From contig JAJJLU010000341.1 of assembly GCA_023807065.1 (NCBI GenBank), positions 32,046 through 96,045 of the forward strand: 64,000 nt of DNA. The letters run 5' to 3'. Below, piece by piece: positions 48,890 to 59,756 of the stretch. Each line of letters starts with the position of its first letter. Position 1 is the stretch's first letter. The stretch is from Isotricha intestinalis. Its lineage: Eukaryota; Ciliophora; Litostomatea; Vestibuliferida; Isotrichidae. A program made the translations under genes and the position numbers. The notes beneath the pieces were generated by a model. That model did no database searches. It had not been told where the DNA came from and worked only from the letters and a program-made list of their open reading frames with translations.

Positions 48890-49471
48890 TCAGAAAAATT
48901 AAGTTACTTTCAAAATATATTAGTATCCAAAGACAATCTCCTTGATTTCTTAACAATAATCATAATATTTTAAACAATAAAAATACTTTTTAATATCTCT
49001 ATCTACAAAATAAATTTATTTTTTATCAAAATTTTAGATGTCAAAATAAATATTACAACGTTTTATTTACATATTTAAGATATATTAGTTTTGTTTTATT
49101 TTAAGTATCAATCATAAAATTTGGAATATTTTTATAATTTTATTAATCCATTAATTTAAATCAATCATACCTTATTGGAATTTATTATCATATTCATCTT
49201 ACATTTTTTTAATTTTATAGAAAATCACATTTTTACTTTTAATAATCAAATATAAAGCCCTATAACTAAATTTACTAGATTGGATTATAGAAATATTTTA
49301 AAATCTCTTTTATTTTATCAATACTAAAGTAATTCAGTTATGTAATAAGAAAAAATACATAATTTCTTTTCTTGTTTCATCATAAAACATTAAGAATATT
49401 ATTTTGAAACATTATTTAACTGTAATTTCTTTCTAAAATCACTCTCTTAATTTTATCTTAAAAATTTTCAT
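48890..49471 (-). pseudogene. Possible decayed gene
   Basis: The 917-bp spacer 48712-49628 holds, on the - strand, a series of coding-like segments in nearly the same frame: an ATG at 49469-49471 opening a Lys/Arg-rich start, a segment with 'D-F-R-K-K-L-Q-L-N-N', a segment with 'M-K-Q-E-K-K-L-C-I-F', one with 'D-K-I-K-E-I-L-K-Y-F' and one with 'D-R-D-I-K-K-Y-F-Y-C-L-K'. They are separated by stops and small frameshifts. Charged composition and shared strand suggest a degraded gene, but segments are only 12-25 codons long, so chance cannot be excluded. No family is recognised. The rest of the spacer shows nothing. Confidence 0.38.
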
Positions 49472-49628
49472 GTATTATTTTAAAAAAAATAAAATAAAAA
49501 AAATTCTAATTTATCAACATTCAATATATAATTAATTAAATTATTTATACCATAATAAATAAAAACATACAATTTATTTAAAAAATTAATGAAAGAAAAA
49601 ATAAATATAAACATTCCCTTAAAGATCT

Positions 49629-52064
49629 TTAATCTAACAATTCTGTCTTTAACAAAATTTTAAATATAGTTCCTTGATTATTAGATTTAATTTGGCATTT
49701 TAATTTAATACCAATTTCATCAGATAATTTCTTACAAATTTTTAATCCAGTTCCAAGACCTTTATTTCTTTTACTTTCTTTAATTGTATTTTCTTTAATA
49801 TCATCATTAGTATCAATTTTAGTATCATTAGTATCAATTCTATAAAAATTGTCACCTTCATTATTAAAATTATTTTTTAAATTTCTACTAATTCCTTCTC
49901 CAGTATCTTCTATTGTTATTACTAATCCTAATTCTAAATAAGTATTTTGATGAGAATTAAGTGGAGAATTTGATAAACAAGTATTTGATCTTATTGTATT
50001 TGATTTTATAAAAAAATTATTTGTTGAATCAAAATCAAAATGCTTTAAATCATTTTCTTTCATTTTTTCTATATCTATATATATATTGTTTTTATCTTTT
50101 GTATTTATTATTGCATTTCTTATTAAATTTGATAATATTTGATTAAATTTATCTGGATCTGTTTCAAATGATCTTTTTGTTAAATTTATATCCATTCTAG
50201 TTATTATATTTAAATTTTTTTCCATTATATTTAAATACGCATTTGATATTCCTTCAATATAATCTCTTAAATCTCCTAATATATATTTTTGATATTCAAA
50301 TTTTTCATTTATTTTTTTAATAAAACTATGAATAATAATATATTCTCTTAAATCTAAAACAGTTAATTTTATTGTTTCTACAATATATTTTATAAAAGCA
50401 AAAGTTTCTATATTATTATATATATTATTTTCAGAACCTGATTGAATTGATGATATACTTCTTTTTTCTTCATCAGAATAAATTTTTTGTAATTCTTTAA
50501 ATCTACTACTTTTATTAGTTTTTTCTCTTTGAAACATTAAATCATGTAAAGAATCACTATTATCTTTTTCTTTATCTTCATTATTTTCTTTTTCATTTAT
50601 TATTTTATCAATTAAATCTTTTAAACATTTAACTGGTTTTTTGAATTCTTCTTCTATTTTAGTTAATATTAATCTTTGATACATTTTTTCAACATTTATT
50701 CTTAATTCTTTTCTATTTTCTGTAATTAAAGTAAATACAAATTTATAATTAAATGGTTTTGAGTTTTGAATTGAATTCTCTGAATCTATATTTGATGTTT
50801 GATTCGTTGAAATTGTAAAAAAACTTTTTGATTTTTGATTTGTATTAAATTGAATTAAATCACTTAAATTTAACATATTAATTACTTTAGTTGTGTTATT
50901 ATTTTCTATTTCATATTTATTATTTATATGCTTTCTATTTCGATTATTATTTTTTTCTTCGTTTGAATAAATTCTTTTAAATTTAATATCAAAAAGCTTT
51001 GTTCCTCGTTCAGTTTTAAACTTACCTAATGAAATGAAATATTTTAAATCTTCAATTTTTCCTCTTGAAATATAATTTGAAGTAACTTCTTCAATAACTT
51101 GAAATAAATTTAATTTTTCACTTTCTTTTTCATTTTCATAATTTCTTTTTTGATAAAGTAAATTAAATAAAAGATATTTTTTATTTTTTTCATTATCTGA
51201 TTCATAAATTTCATGATTTTCTTCCATTTCATTATTCATATTTAGAATTTCAAAATCATCAGAAGTTAAACAAACACCAATACTACTATTATTAATTACA
51301 TCTTCGTCAATTAAATAAGAATAATATTTTTCAATGCAAAAATCAAATAAAATTTTATAACATAATTCAAATTTATATGATTGAAAAGAAGTAATTATTC
51401 CAACACAAAAAATAATATTAATATGATGATAAAAATGATTTTTTGAATTTATAATACTTAATATTACAAGTAAGAAAACATCAATAAAAAATATTACAAA
51501 AAAATGACCAAAATGAAGACTCATATTTGCTGTTATCATTATTATCATTAGAAAATGTGGCATTATTAAATTATAATAAAATTTAGATAAATATATTTCT
51601 TCTTTTCCATTTTCATTATTATAAATTACAATTAATTGATTTATCATACAATCAAAAAAAATTATCCATGAAAAAAATAATATAAATGTTTTTTTTTCTC
51701 TATTTTTTTTTACAAATAATAATACAATAAATAATGATAATATTGCTAAAGTAATAAATTCTGAAATAATTGTTCTTTTTTTATATTTATTTTTTTTGTC
51801 TAAATCTATACATGAAAATAATATTTGAGATAATTGGCAAAATAAAAATAAAAATAAAAAATAAATATTTATTCGGAATGATTTTTGATAACCATTAAAT
51901 GCTAAATCTAAATAAATATTTTTAATTGGATTAGTACTTGAAAAAAAAGAAATTAATGAGATTTTCTTATTTGCGTTTTTATTCTTCAATAAATATTTTT
52001 CACAATTTTCCCTTAAATGAAGTAACTTTTGATTAGTTAAGTTATTTTTAATATTATTTTTCAT
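49629..52064 (-). CDS. Membrane histidine-kinase-like protein
   Basis: This 811-residue protein has about seven or eight N-terminal membrane helices (about 40-235), a linker domain, and a GHKL ATPase domain at the C-terminus (about 635-811). The ATPase motifs are clear: N box 'I-L-S-N-L-I-R-N-A-I' near 640, G1 'E-D-T-G-E-G-I-S' near 715 and G2 'G-L-G-T-G-L' near 770. Before it, at about 470-476, the stretch 'E-E-F-K-K-P-V' occupies the place of the H box (normally H-E-[FL]-[KR]-T-P-L), with Glu in place of the phospho-accepting His. No other good H box was found. No receiver domain is attached. It is therefore a sensor-kinase homologue that may bind ATP but may not autophosphorylate in the usual way. 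Confidence 0.8.
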   Translation of the reverse strand: MKNNIKNNLTNQKLLHLRENCEKYLLKNKNANKKISLISFFSSTNPIKNIYLDLAFNGYQKSFRINIYFLFLFLFCQLSQILFSCIDLDKKNKYKKRTIISEFITLAILSLFIVLLFVKKNREKKTFILFFSWIIFFDCMINQLIVIYNNENGKEEIYLSKFYYNLIMPHFLMIIMITANMSLHFGHFFVIFFIDVFLLVILSIINSKNHFYHHINIIFCVGIITSFQSYKFELCYKILFDFCIEKYYSYLIDEDVINNSSIGVCLTSDDFEILNMNNEMEENHEIYESDNEKNKKYLLFNLLYQKRNYENEKESEKLNLFQVIEEVTSNYISRGKIEDLKYFISLGKFKTERGTKLFDIKFKRIYSNEEKNNNRNRKHINNKYEIENNNTTKVINMLNLSDLIQFNTNQKSKSFFTISTNQTSNIDSENSIQNSKPFNYKFVFTLITENRKELRINVEKMYQRLILTKIEEEFKKPVKCLKDLIDKIINEKENNEDKEKDNSDSLHDLMFQREKTNKSSRFKELQKIYSDEEKRSISSIQSGSENNIYNNIETFAFIKYIVETIKLTVLDLREYIIIHSFIKKINEKFEYQKYILGDLRDYIEGISNAYLNIMEKNLNIITRMDINLTKRSFETDPDKFNQILSNLIRNAIINTKDKNNIYIDIEKMKENDLKHFDFDSTNNFFIKSNTIRSNTCLSNSPLNSHQNTYLELGLVITIEDTGEGISRNLKNNFNNEGDNFYRIDTNDTKIDTNDDIKENTIKESKRNKGLGTGLKICKKLSDEIGIKLKCQIKSNNQGTIFKILLKTELLD

Positions 52065-52131
52065 TTATAAATTTAATTAATTAATATGTTAAATAAACGA
52101 ATGTACCAAAAATTATAATATATAAAAATTA

Positions 52132-55100
52132 TTAACTATCTATTTCTTCTTGTGAATTATTATTTTTTTCATGTGAAAGAAGCAAATAAATACTATGAAA
52201 AAAATTATCATTTCTCTTTAATTTAATAAAATCTTGATGTTTATTTTCATATAATTCTTCAGAATAAGTAGATTTTTCATGAGGCAAATATTCACTTTTC
52301 ATACTTTTATCTATTAATATATGATGAATACTTTTTAATAAATTGAAATTTTCTTTTTTATATAAATCTTCTTCTGGAAGTTCTCTATTATTATTATAAT
52401 AATTTTCAATATAAGTATCATATTTTAAATTAATTAATTCAATTCTATATTTTGAATTAAGACAAAGAATTTCAAATAATATTACATAAACAAATTCAAT
52501 ATTACATTTATTTATTAAATCATTAATAATAATTATAATTGAATTCATAAATAAAAGTATAAAATTATCATCTTTTTCATCAAAAATTTTTAATAAACAT
52601 TGACTAATAATTCCACAAATTATTCTTTGAATATTTTGTAGAGAATATATTATATATTCATTTATAACCTCAATTTCAGAAAATTCTTCCAGAATATATT
52701 TAGCATAATTTAAATTATTATTAATATAAATCTTCAATATCTCTGTATAATTTTGTAAATAAAATTTCTCTTTTAATCTCAAAAGAACAGTAAAAAAATA
52801 TAATAAAAAAAATTTAAATATTAAATCATTTTCTTCTTTAACAATAGGTTCTTTTTCAACATAAGAATTTTGTTGTATTTTATAATTATCCATAAAAAAA
52901 TCAGATTTTTTCATAGAAAGATAAGTTGAAAATAAAGAATCATATTCTAAATCATCAATTATTTTCATATTTTTATAATATCTACAAACATCCATTTTTA
53001 CTAATTCCAAAACAAAATATTGATATTGTATAGAAGAAATATTTTTGGCGACCCAATATTGATACATTTCAATATTAATATTATCTAAAATTTTCTGATT
53101 TATATTTGATAATTTATCATAAGGAGGTTCAGCTAATTTAGTACTAAAATTTTGATTATAATCACCGTTCATAAAGTCGCTTTCAAAGTTTTTTTTTTGA
53201 TACATTAAAATATAAGCATTATTATTATTATTATTATTTTTAGCATTAATATTATAACTTTTATAAAAATCTTCATCTAATTCAATAGTACCAAAAGCTT
53301 CTATAGGGATAAATTTCTCATTAAACTCTTTAACATTTGTATCATTAAATTGATACCATTTTCCATTTTCAGTTTTAATTAAATCATAATAATGACCAAT
53401 TTCACTTGTTCCTAAATGAATAACAATTCCTTTTAAATTATATTCAAAATTCTTTTCTTTTGTTTCTTCAATTAAATAATCTTTCATATTTAATTCAATT
53501 GGAAATTGAAAGTAATCATTTAATTTATATTTTATCATATTATCATAATCAAATTCAAATCTTTTTAAAACTATTACTAAAATATTTGGTAGATTTTTAA
53601 ATATTTGTCTTTTATTACAAGATTTTTTGGCTTTGCAATCATCACAATTTATTTTATTGTCTCCATCCATTGTTTCAATCTTAATATAATTATCTAAAGA
53701 TTCATATAAATTTCCATAATTTTTTATATCTAATTGAATACTATTATAAAAAAATTCATTGTATCTTTTATGACCACATTCAAATGATAATTCATCTACA
53801 TAATTTCCACCAAAGAAATAACTAAATAATGATTTATATGGATTTATTATTTTTTCATTTTCTGTTTTATCCTCTTCTTGACTTTTTATTTCTTTATTTT
53901 CATCTATTTTTTTTTCTTCATCTTCTAATTGTTTACCTTTTAAATTTGAGTCTATAGTAGATTCATCATTTTCATTTTTATTATCCTTATTATCTTTTTT
54001 TTTATCTTTTTCTTTGGAATATAAATTATTAATTTCTTTTTCAATTGAATCAATTAATCTTCCATAATATTCATCAGCATCCATTTGTTCATTTAAATTT
54101 AATTCATTTAACACAACAAAATCCCTTGGATTATAATATTGACATTCATATGTTTTTAAACTTGAAAATAATATTTGTAAATTATATAATAAAGGAAAAT
54201 TTTCATCACATTCAATACTTAAAATAGTTTCTCTTAACATTGGAATATTATAAAACATTTGAAGTATACTATTTAAATAACAAGTTGCTCCTAAATTTTT
54301 TAATCCACAAAAATCACCTTTTATATCTTTTGAATAAGAGATTTTCCAATTCTGTATAGTATCACTTTTCCAAAAACCTAATCGATGAAAATTATTTAGT
54401 TTAGATATTATTTTTTTATATAAGTTTCTACAATTTTCAGGGTTTTGTTTTATTAAATTTAATATTAATTTATATATTGCCATTTGAGAAGAATATGTTT
54501 GACATAAAGGCTGATGTGAAATTAAAGATTTTTCATTACATTTATTATAAATACATTTTTCTAAAAATAAATGATAAATGTCGTTATCTAAAATATATGG
54601 AATTGTTTCCTCAGGAGTTAAAAGGATTATATTACTTAATAAATTTATTTTACTTCCTATTGAAGCTCTTATTTCCATTTCTTTATTTGTATTTTCAAAA
54701 TTTTTTTTAATATAATCTATTATATCATCAATGGCTAATTGTAATATTACTTTATTTTGGCAATTATATTTATTTCCTTCTTCAATATTTCTTGTTATTA
54801 TATTTGATATTGAATCAAAGTAAATTCCTGTTTTATCATTATGTAAAATATAAGTAAAATTTTTTGGAGTAAACATTAAATTTAAATATTTATTGATTAA
54901 ATCTAATGAATTTTTATCAGAAAATAAAGAGTGATATAAAAATTTAAAAAGGACTTTTTGGCTATAAATGTTTTTACTATTTATAAATGCATTAATGAAT
55001 ATTGAATTAAATAAATTTTCGTTATTCATTAAATATTGTAAAAACAAATTTGTCTTATCATTAAACATAAATTTAATAAAATCAAATATTTCAATTAAAA

Positions 55101-58100
55101 TTTTAAAATGAAATGAAAATTGTTCTTCATTCATAAAATTTTCATATTCATTAAAAATAAAAGTATTTGTAAAAACACTTTTATCATCTTCATATTCATT
55201 TTCATTATCATCTTCCAAATCAATTTTATTTAAACTTATTTTATTAAGAAACTTTTTAAAAATTGAACTATTATATTCTAATAAATGAGCGTCTTCTTTA
55301 TTATTAATATCTTCTTCAATTATTAAAATATCATAAATAATTGAAGTCAATTTTTCACACAGTTTTTCATCAACTTGTTTACAACCTTTAATATAATAAA
55401 TTTTATTTAGAATATAAAGTAAATTATTTAAAAAATAGAAATTAATAAAATTATTTTTATCTTTAACTTCTTTATCAGTATTAATTTTAAAGTTGTCAAA
55501 AATTTCATTTATAATTTCATCTACTTTATAATGTTCTATAAAATATGTTAATAATTCTTTTTCATTTTCTTTATTTTTAGTTAAATATTCTCTCATACAT
55601 AAAAAAGTATAAGCAACAAGATAAATTTCATTAATAAATAATTCCTTTACATCAACTTCATTATCATCACATTTTTTAAATAATTGAACTATTTTTTTTT
55701 CAATATAATAATCATTTGGTAATTTATTAAATAATTTCCATACTTTTTCTTTACATTCTTCATCTTTATTTTTCTCAGTTAATAATTCCAAAAAATTTTT
55801 AATAATATTTTCATCATTTTCAATAATACTTTTAGGATTAATTTCTAATTTTAATAATTGATTTTTTTCACCTTTAACAAAAACACATTTATAATTATTT
55901 GAATCATTAGAATAATTTTTATAAGGAAATAAATCCATAAATTTATGGAAATCATAAATAAAATTATATTTATTCCCATTTAAATCAGTGAAGACAACAT
56001 CATTAACATTAATATCATAGTAATAAGCAATTCTCCATCTTACATTAAATAAATTTTCTTTTAAACCAACTTTAATTCTATATTCATGTTTTTGTCGATC
56101 TTCACAATAAAAATGATATAATTCACTTTCAGGACCTGCACTTTGAATGTCTTTTTTTTCAGGAATAATACCTTGAAAATTACATGCTAATGAATAAATA
56201 AAATCAATTAAATCTACTAAGGAATTAATTCCTATTTTATTATCATTATTTATACAATTATTTAATTTTGTTGTTATATCATTAATATAATTTTTCCAAA
56301 AATTTTCTGAGAAAGAAACTGAATAATCAAATAAATACAAACATAATATTGTTAATTCTTTACATATTATATCTATAAAATTTGGATTTGAATTGTTTAA
56401 TAATATTTCATATAATACATCAATTCCTTCAATTTTATCTGATTTAACTCGATCATTTTTTCCATCATAAATAATACTTTCATTTAAATAATTTATTCTT
56501 TTAAAACTTGTAATGATTAAATTTAATAATTTTTTTTCATTTATTTCTTTTAAATTTATATAATCTGGATTTCTTAAGATTACTTTAAAAAAATAGTCAA
56601 GAGTCTCTTTATCTGGATTAAAGGCTATATAACTATTAAAACAATCAAATAGAAGGCATTTTTCATTTTGTAAATACATAAAATCTTTAAATAAATTTTC
56701 TAAATGTTGTTCACCTTTTAATTCAAGAGAAATTTTCATATCTTCACCTTTAACAAAGAAAAAAATTATAACTAATCTTGCTTTTATATTCATTAAATGA
56801 GTATAAATTCCTTCATAAATTTCACTATTATTAAATTTAAAATCTTTATCTCCTTTATTTATATTATTTATATATCTTGATAAATCATTTACAAATAATG
56901 TAATTATATCATATTTTTCATTTAAATTTTGTAAATAATTTTCTTTTGAAATTCTATTTTCAAAACATTCTTCGAATATTCTTTTTATTAATTTTATTGA
57001 TTGAACAATACTATTATGAGTTTCATCTTCTTTTATATTATTAAATATTTTATCAAGATAAGTATATATAATAGAATCTTTCACTGTAAATGGATTTGAT
57101 AGAATATGAACAAGAGCATCAATTGCTATTGAAATATTATTTTTTTGAGGATTTCTATCATTAAATTTTATTATATAATTATAAAGAGTATCTATTCCAT
57201 ATAAATTAGGTTCACTTTCTTTTATAATTTTTTTCTCTTCTTGGTTTAAATATAAATAATTCAAAGAATTATCAGTTAAAGTTTTAATAAATTCTATATT
57301 ATCATTAATTGATAAATCCATTCCTTTTGAACATTCATTAAATATTTTATTTCTTTTTTCAATTGGTAAAACGCTCACAATATCAGAAATAATTTTTTGA
57401 ATTAAAATTGATTTTTTATTATCAATTAATTGTTTAATAATATTATCTGGTATTTGATCTAAATTAGCTAAATGATGAAAAATAATTTTAGTTCTTTTTA
57501 AAACTTCATCATGAACACTTTCTCCTAAAAAAATAGATAAAATATTTTTTTCTTTTATTAAATATTTTTCAAATCTTTCATTAAAACTCCAAATTTTTCC
57601 TTTATAAGAAATTAAATCACAAATAATATTAACAGCCACTATTTTTTTTTCTAAAATTTGACTATTTAAACATCTATAAACATAATCATAATTTAATTTA
57701 TCATAAATTTCTTCATTTTTATTTTTAAATAAATCATCGGTTAATCTTCTATTAATATCAATAATTAGATTTGATTTTTTAATATTTTTTAATTCATTTT
57801 CGGTTAAATGAAGAATGCTTTCATTATAAGCTTTAATAATATCATTTACATTATAACTATCAATTAGATCAACGAACCATTCAAAATAAGAATTGCAAAT
57901 TATATCAAAATAATATAATGGTACATCAAATTGATTATCATTTAAACATTTTATTAATATTAAATATGTATTATTTGCTATTTGCTTTGTTATATCCATT
58001 TGATTTGAATTATCATCATCAATAACATTTATAAACTCACCAAAAGAGCCAAATAAAATATCAAATGAATTTATTATAGAAAAAGTTTTATCTATGTAAA

Positions 58101-58683
58101 TAAATTTCCTATATTGTGGATTATTTATTATAATTTTAACTTTTTCTATATTATCTAATGTAACTTTAATTACAAAATTCACAAAATTTAAAATTAAGTC
58201 AATAATTTTTGTCATAGTTTTTGAATTTATATCTTTTTGATTACTTATTATATTTACTCTATTAATAATATCGATAATATCTCCAGATAAAAATTGATTA
58301 ATTTGATAAGGAGTAATTTCACTATCCTTATTTTTAATAATTTCTTCTTCTTTACTTTCTAATATTCTTAAAATTGATTTTAAATTCATTTCTTTATAAT
58401 CTTTATTAATAATAACATATCTAATTAGATAATTATAAGAATAAATATTCATTCTAAAAGGATTTATATTATCTTTATCTCGTCTTATTTCTGGGAAAGT
58501 ATTTGTGTTCTTTTTATTCATTAAAATATTTAAAGTATATTTTATTTTTCCATATTCTCTTTCAATATAAGCAATTGTCCATTCATCTTTAAAATAAAAA
58601 TCAATATATGAATTTGATTCAATTAATGAATCAATATCAAGCTCTTTTGATTTTTCATTTAATTCCTTAATTAAATTTTCCAT
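52132..58683 (-). CDS. Giant ubiquitin-specific protease (USP9X/USP34-like)
   Basis: This 2183-residue protein is a C19-family deubiquitinase that cleaves ubiquitin from proteins. The catalytic domain spans about 1455-1820: Cys box 'G-L-K-N-L-G-A-T-C-Y-L-N-S' with Cys1468, 'E-Q-M-D-A-D-E-Y' (the Q-x-D-A-x-E box), a zinc-ribbon-like 'C-G-H' and 'C-D-D-C', and His box 'G-H-Y-Y-D-L-I' with His1764, then 'W-Y-Q-F-N-D' supplying Asn/Asp. Catalytic residues are complete, so it should be active. An acidic Lys/Glu loop interrupts the domain near 1555-1610. The N-terminal 1400 residues are helical, HEAT-like, with a ubiquitin-like region near 868-930. This layout matches USP9X/USP34/Fat facets. No signal or membrane segment. 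No introns across 6.5 kb. Confidence 0.92.
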   Translation of the reverse strand: MENLIKELNEKSKELDIDSLIESNSYIDFYFKDEWTIAYIEREYGKIKYTLNILMNKKNTNTFPEIRRDKDNINPFRMNIYSYNYLIRYVIINKDYKEMNLKSILRILESKEEEIIKNKDSEITPYQINQFLSGDIIDIINRVNIISNQKDINSKTMTKIIDLILNFVNFVIKVTLDNIEKVKIIINNPQYRKFIYIDKTFSIINSFDILFGSFGEFINVIDDDNSNQMDITKQIANNTYLILIKCLNDNQFDVPLYYFDIICNSYFEWFVDLIDSYNVNDIIKAYNESILHLTENELKNIKKSNLIIDINRRLTDDLFKNKNEEIYDKLNYDYVYRCLNSQILEKKIVAVNIICDLISYKGKIWSFNERFEKYLIKEKNILSIFLGESVHDEVLKRTKIIFHHLANLDQIPDNIIKQLIDNKKSILIQKIISDIVSVLPIEKRNKIFNECSKGMDLSINDNIEFIKTLTDNSLNYLYLNQEEKKIIKESEPNLYGIDTLYNYIIKFNDRNPQKNNISIAIDALVHILSNPFTVKDSIIYTYLDKIFNNIKEDETHNSIVQSIKLIKRIFEECFENRISKENYLQNLNEKYDIITLFVNDLSRYINNINKGDKDFKFNNSEIYEGIYTHLMNIKARLVIIFFFVKGEDMKISLELKGEQHLENLFKDFMYLQNEKCLLFDCFNSYIAFNPDKETLDYFFKVILRNPDYINLKEINEKKLLNLIITSFKRINYLNESIIYDGKNDRVKSDKIEGIDVLYEILLNNSNPNFIDIICKELTILCLYLFDYSVSFSENFWKNYINDITTKLNNCINNDNKIGINSLVDLIDFIYSLACNFQGIIPEKKDIQSAGPESELYHFYCEDRQKHEYRIKVGLKENLFNVRWRIAYYYDINVNDVVFTDLNGNKYNFIYDFHKFMDLFPYKNYSNDSNNYKCVFVKGEKNQLLKLEINPKSIIENDENIIKNFLELLTEKNKDEECKEKVWKLFNKLPNDYYIEKKIVQLFKKCDDNEVDVKELFINEIYLVAYTFLCMREYLTKNKENEKELLTYFIEHYKVDEIINEIFDNFKINTDKEVKDKNNFINFYFLNNLLYILNKIYYIKGCKQVDEKLCEKLTSIIYDILIIEEDINNKEDAHLLEYNSSIFKKFLNKISLNKIDLEDDNENEYEDDKSVFTNTFIFNEYENFMNEEQFSFHFKILIEIFDFIKFMFNDKTNLFLQYLMNNENLFNSIFINAFINSKNIYSQKVLFKFLYHSLFSDKNSLDLINKYLNLMFTPKNFTYILHNDKTGIYFDSISNIITRNIEEGNKYNCQNKVILQLAIDDIIDYIKKNFENTNKEMEIRASIGSKINLLSNIILLTPEETIPYILDNDIYHLFLEKCIYNKCNEKSLISHQPLCQTYSSQMAIYKLILNLIKQNPENCRNLYKKIISKLNNFHRLGFWKSDTIQNWKISYSKDIKGDFCGLKNLGATCYLNSILQMFYNIPMLRETILSIECDENFPLLYNLQILFSSLKTYECQYYNPRDFVVLNELNLNEQMDADEYYGRLIDSIEKEINNLYSKEKDKKKDNKDNKNENDESTIDSNLKGKQLEDEEKKIDENKEIKSQEEDKTENEKIINPYKSLFSYFFGGNYVDELSFECGHKRYNEFFYNSIQLDIKNYGNLYESLDNYIKIETMDGDNKINCDDCKAKKSCNKRQIFKNLPNILVIVLKRFEFDYDNMIKYKLNDYFQFPIELNMKDYLIEETKEKNFEYNLKGIVIHLGTSEIGHYYDLIKTENGKWYQFNDTNVKEFNEKFIPIEAFGTIELDEDFYKSYNINAKNNNNNNNAYILMYQKKNFESDFMNGDYNQNFSTKLAEPPYDKLSNINQKILDNINIEMYQYWVAKNISSIQYQYFVLELVKMDVCRYYKNMKIIDDLEYDSLFSTYLSMKKSDFFMDNYKIQQNSYVEKEPIVKEENDLIFKFFLLYFFTVLLRLKEKFYLQNYTEILKIYINNNLNYAKYILEEFSEIEVINEYIIYSLQNIQRIICGIISQCLLKIFDEKDDNFILLFMNSIIIIINDLINKCNIEFVYVILFEILCLNSKYRIELINLKYDTYIENYYNNNRELPEEDLYKKENFNLLKSIHHILIDKSMKSEYLPHEKSTYSEELYENKHQDFIKLKRNDNFFHSIYLLLSHEKNNNSQEEIDS

Positions 58684-58820
58684 TTTTTTAAATTAATTTT
58701 TTAAGAATATGATCTTTTTGTTTTTATATATAATTAAACATATAATATTTTTTTTTAATAATATATTTTATTTTTTGTCCAAATTTAATTTTTGCTTAAG
58801 GAAAATTTTCTTTAACTTTA

Positions 58821-59756
58821 ATGTCTGAAAAAGGAGATGAAAGTATTAATGATATAAGTGAAAAAATAATTCAAGAATGTACAAGTGTGTCTCAAATATT
58901 TTTTAATATTACTAATTATTTAAAGGAATTTCAACAATTAAAAGAAGAATATATTAAAGAAATTTATGGAAAAATTAGTTTGAGTCAAAATTCAAATTCA
59001 AGTGAATATAAAAATATGGGAATAAGAACTGAAGATTTCAATAACGATAAATTTTATAATTATAAGAAAAATAAACAAATTGAAAAAAGAAATGATACAA
59101 ATGAAGATAATAAAATTGAACAAATTCAAACTAATCAACATAAAGTAAAAAGTATTTTTGAAGATGATATAAATATTGAAAATATGAATAATAATAATGA
59201 AAATATTAATAATATAAATAATAAATGTTCTACTTTATTTAAAATATTTAATGAAATAAGAGAAGATATTTTAAATAAACCAGAATCACAAATAACAAAT
59301 GACAAAAAAAAAGGCAAAAAATCTAAAAGGAAATCTAACAAAAATAATTATGCCGAAAAAGAAAATTCAAATAAAAAAGAAGAAGATATAAATATAACCA
59401 TTGAAAATAAAGAAGAAAACAATAATAATAATAATAAAATAGAAAGTGAAAAAAATAATAATGATAATAAAGAAAAATCAAATACTTCAAATAATGATAA
59501 AAATAATATTTCATTTTTATCATCGTCTTCAATTTCAAATTCTGAATCTTTCGAATTTTCTGAAATTCAAACTGTAAATATTCCTCTTGATGATGATAAA
59601 ATAAGTAGTTCTTCTTCTAATTATTTAGATAATTTTTCTCAAAATATTTCTTCTGATTCAAATGATAAACAAATATTAAATCAAAAAACTAGAAGAAAAA
59701 GCAAAATAAAGAAATATATTAAGAAAACTAGAAATAAAAACAATTTAGGCTATTAG
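58821..59756 (+). CDS. Acidic Asn/Glu-rich protein with basic C-terminus, unknown function
   Basis: This 311-residue protein has a short ordered N-terminus (about 8-58, predicted helices including 'V-S-Q-I-F-F-N-I-T-N-Y-L') and then a largely disordered Asn/Glu/Lys/Ser-rich body. A basic patch 'K-K-K-G-K-K-S-K-R-K-S' near 162-172 could be a nuclear localisation signal. The C-terminus is again basic ('R-R-K-S-K-I-K-K-Y-I-K-K'). It ends in TAG, the only gene here that does. It is head-to-head with the USP gene, 137 bp apart. I do not recognise a family. Confidence 0.6.
   Translation: MSEKGDESINDISEKIIQECTSVSQIFFNITNYLKEFQQLKEEYIKEIYGKISLSQNSNSSEYKNMGIRTEDFNNDKFYNYKKNKQIEKRNDTNEDNKIEQIQTNQHKVKSIFEDDINIENMNNNNENINNINNKCSTLFKIFNEIREDILNKPESQITNDKKKGKKSKRKSNKNNYAEKENSNKKEEDINITIENKEENNNNNNKIESEKNNNDNKEKSNTSNNDKNNISFLSSSSISNSESFEFSEIQTVNIPLDDDKISSSSSNYLDNFSQNISSDSNDKQILNQKTRRKSKIKKYIKKTRNKNNLGY

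Noticed and set aside
48709..59756. Possible reassigned code (TGA or TAG as sense)
   Set aside because: One gene ends in TGA and one in TAG, each followed in frame by TAA within about ten codons, so read-through was considered. No TGA or TAG occurs inside any of the long frames, and such nearby TAAs are expected in this base composition.
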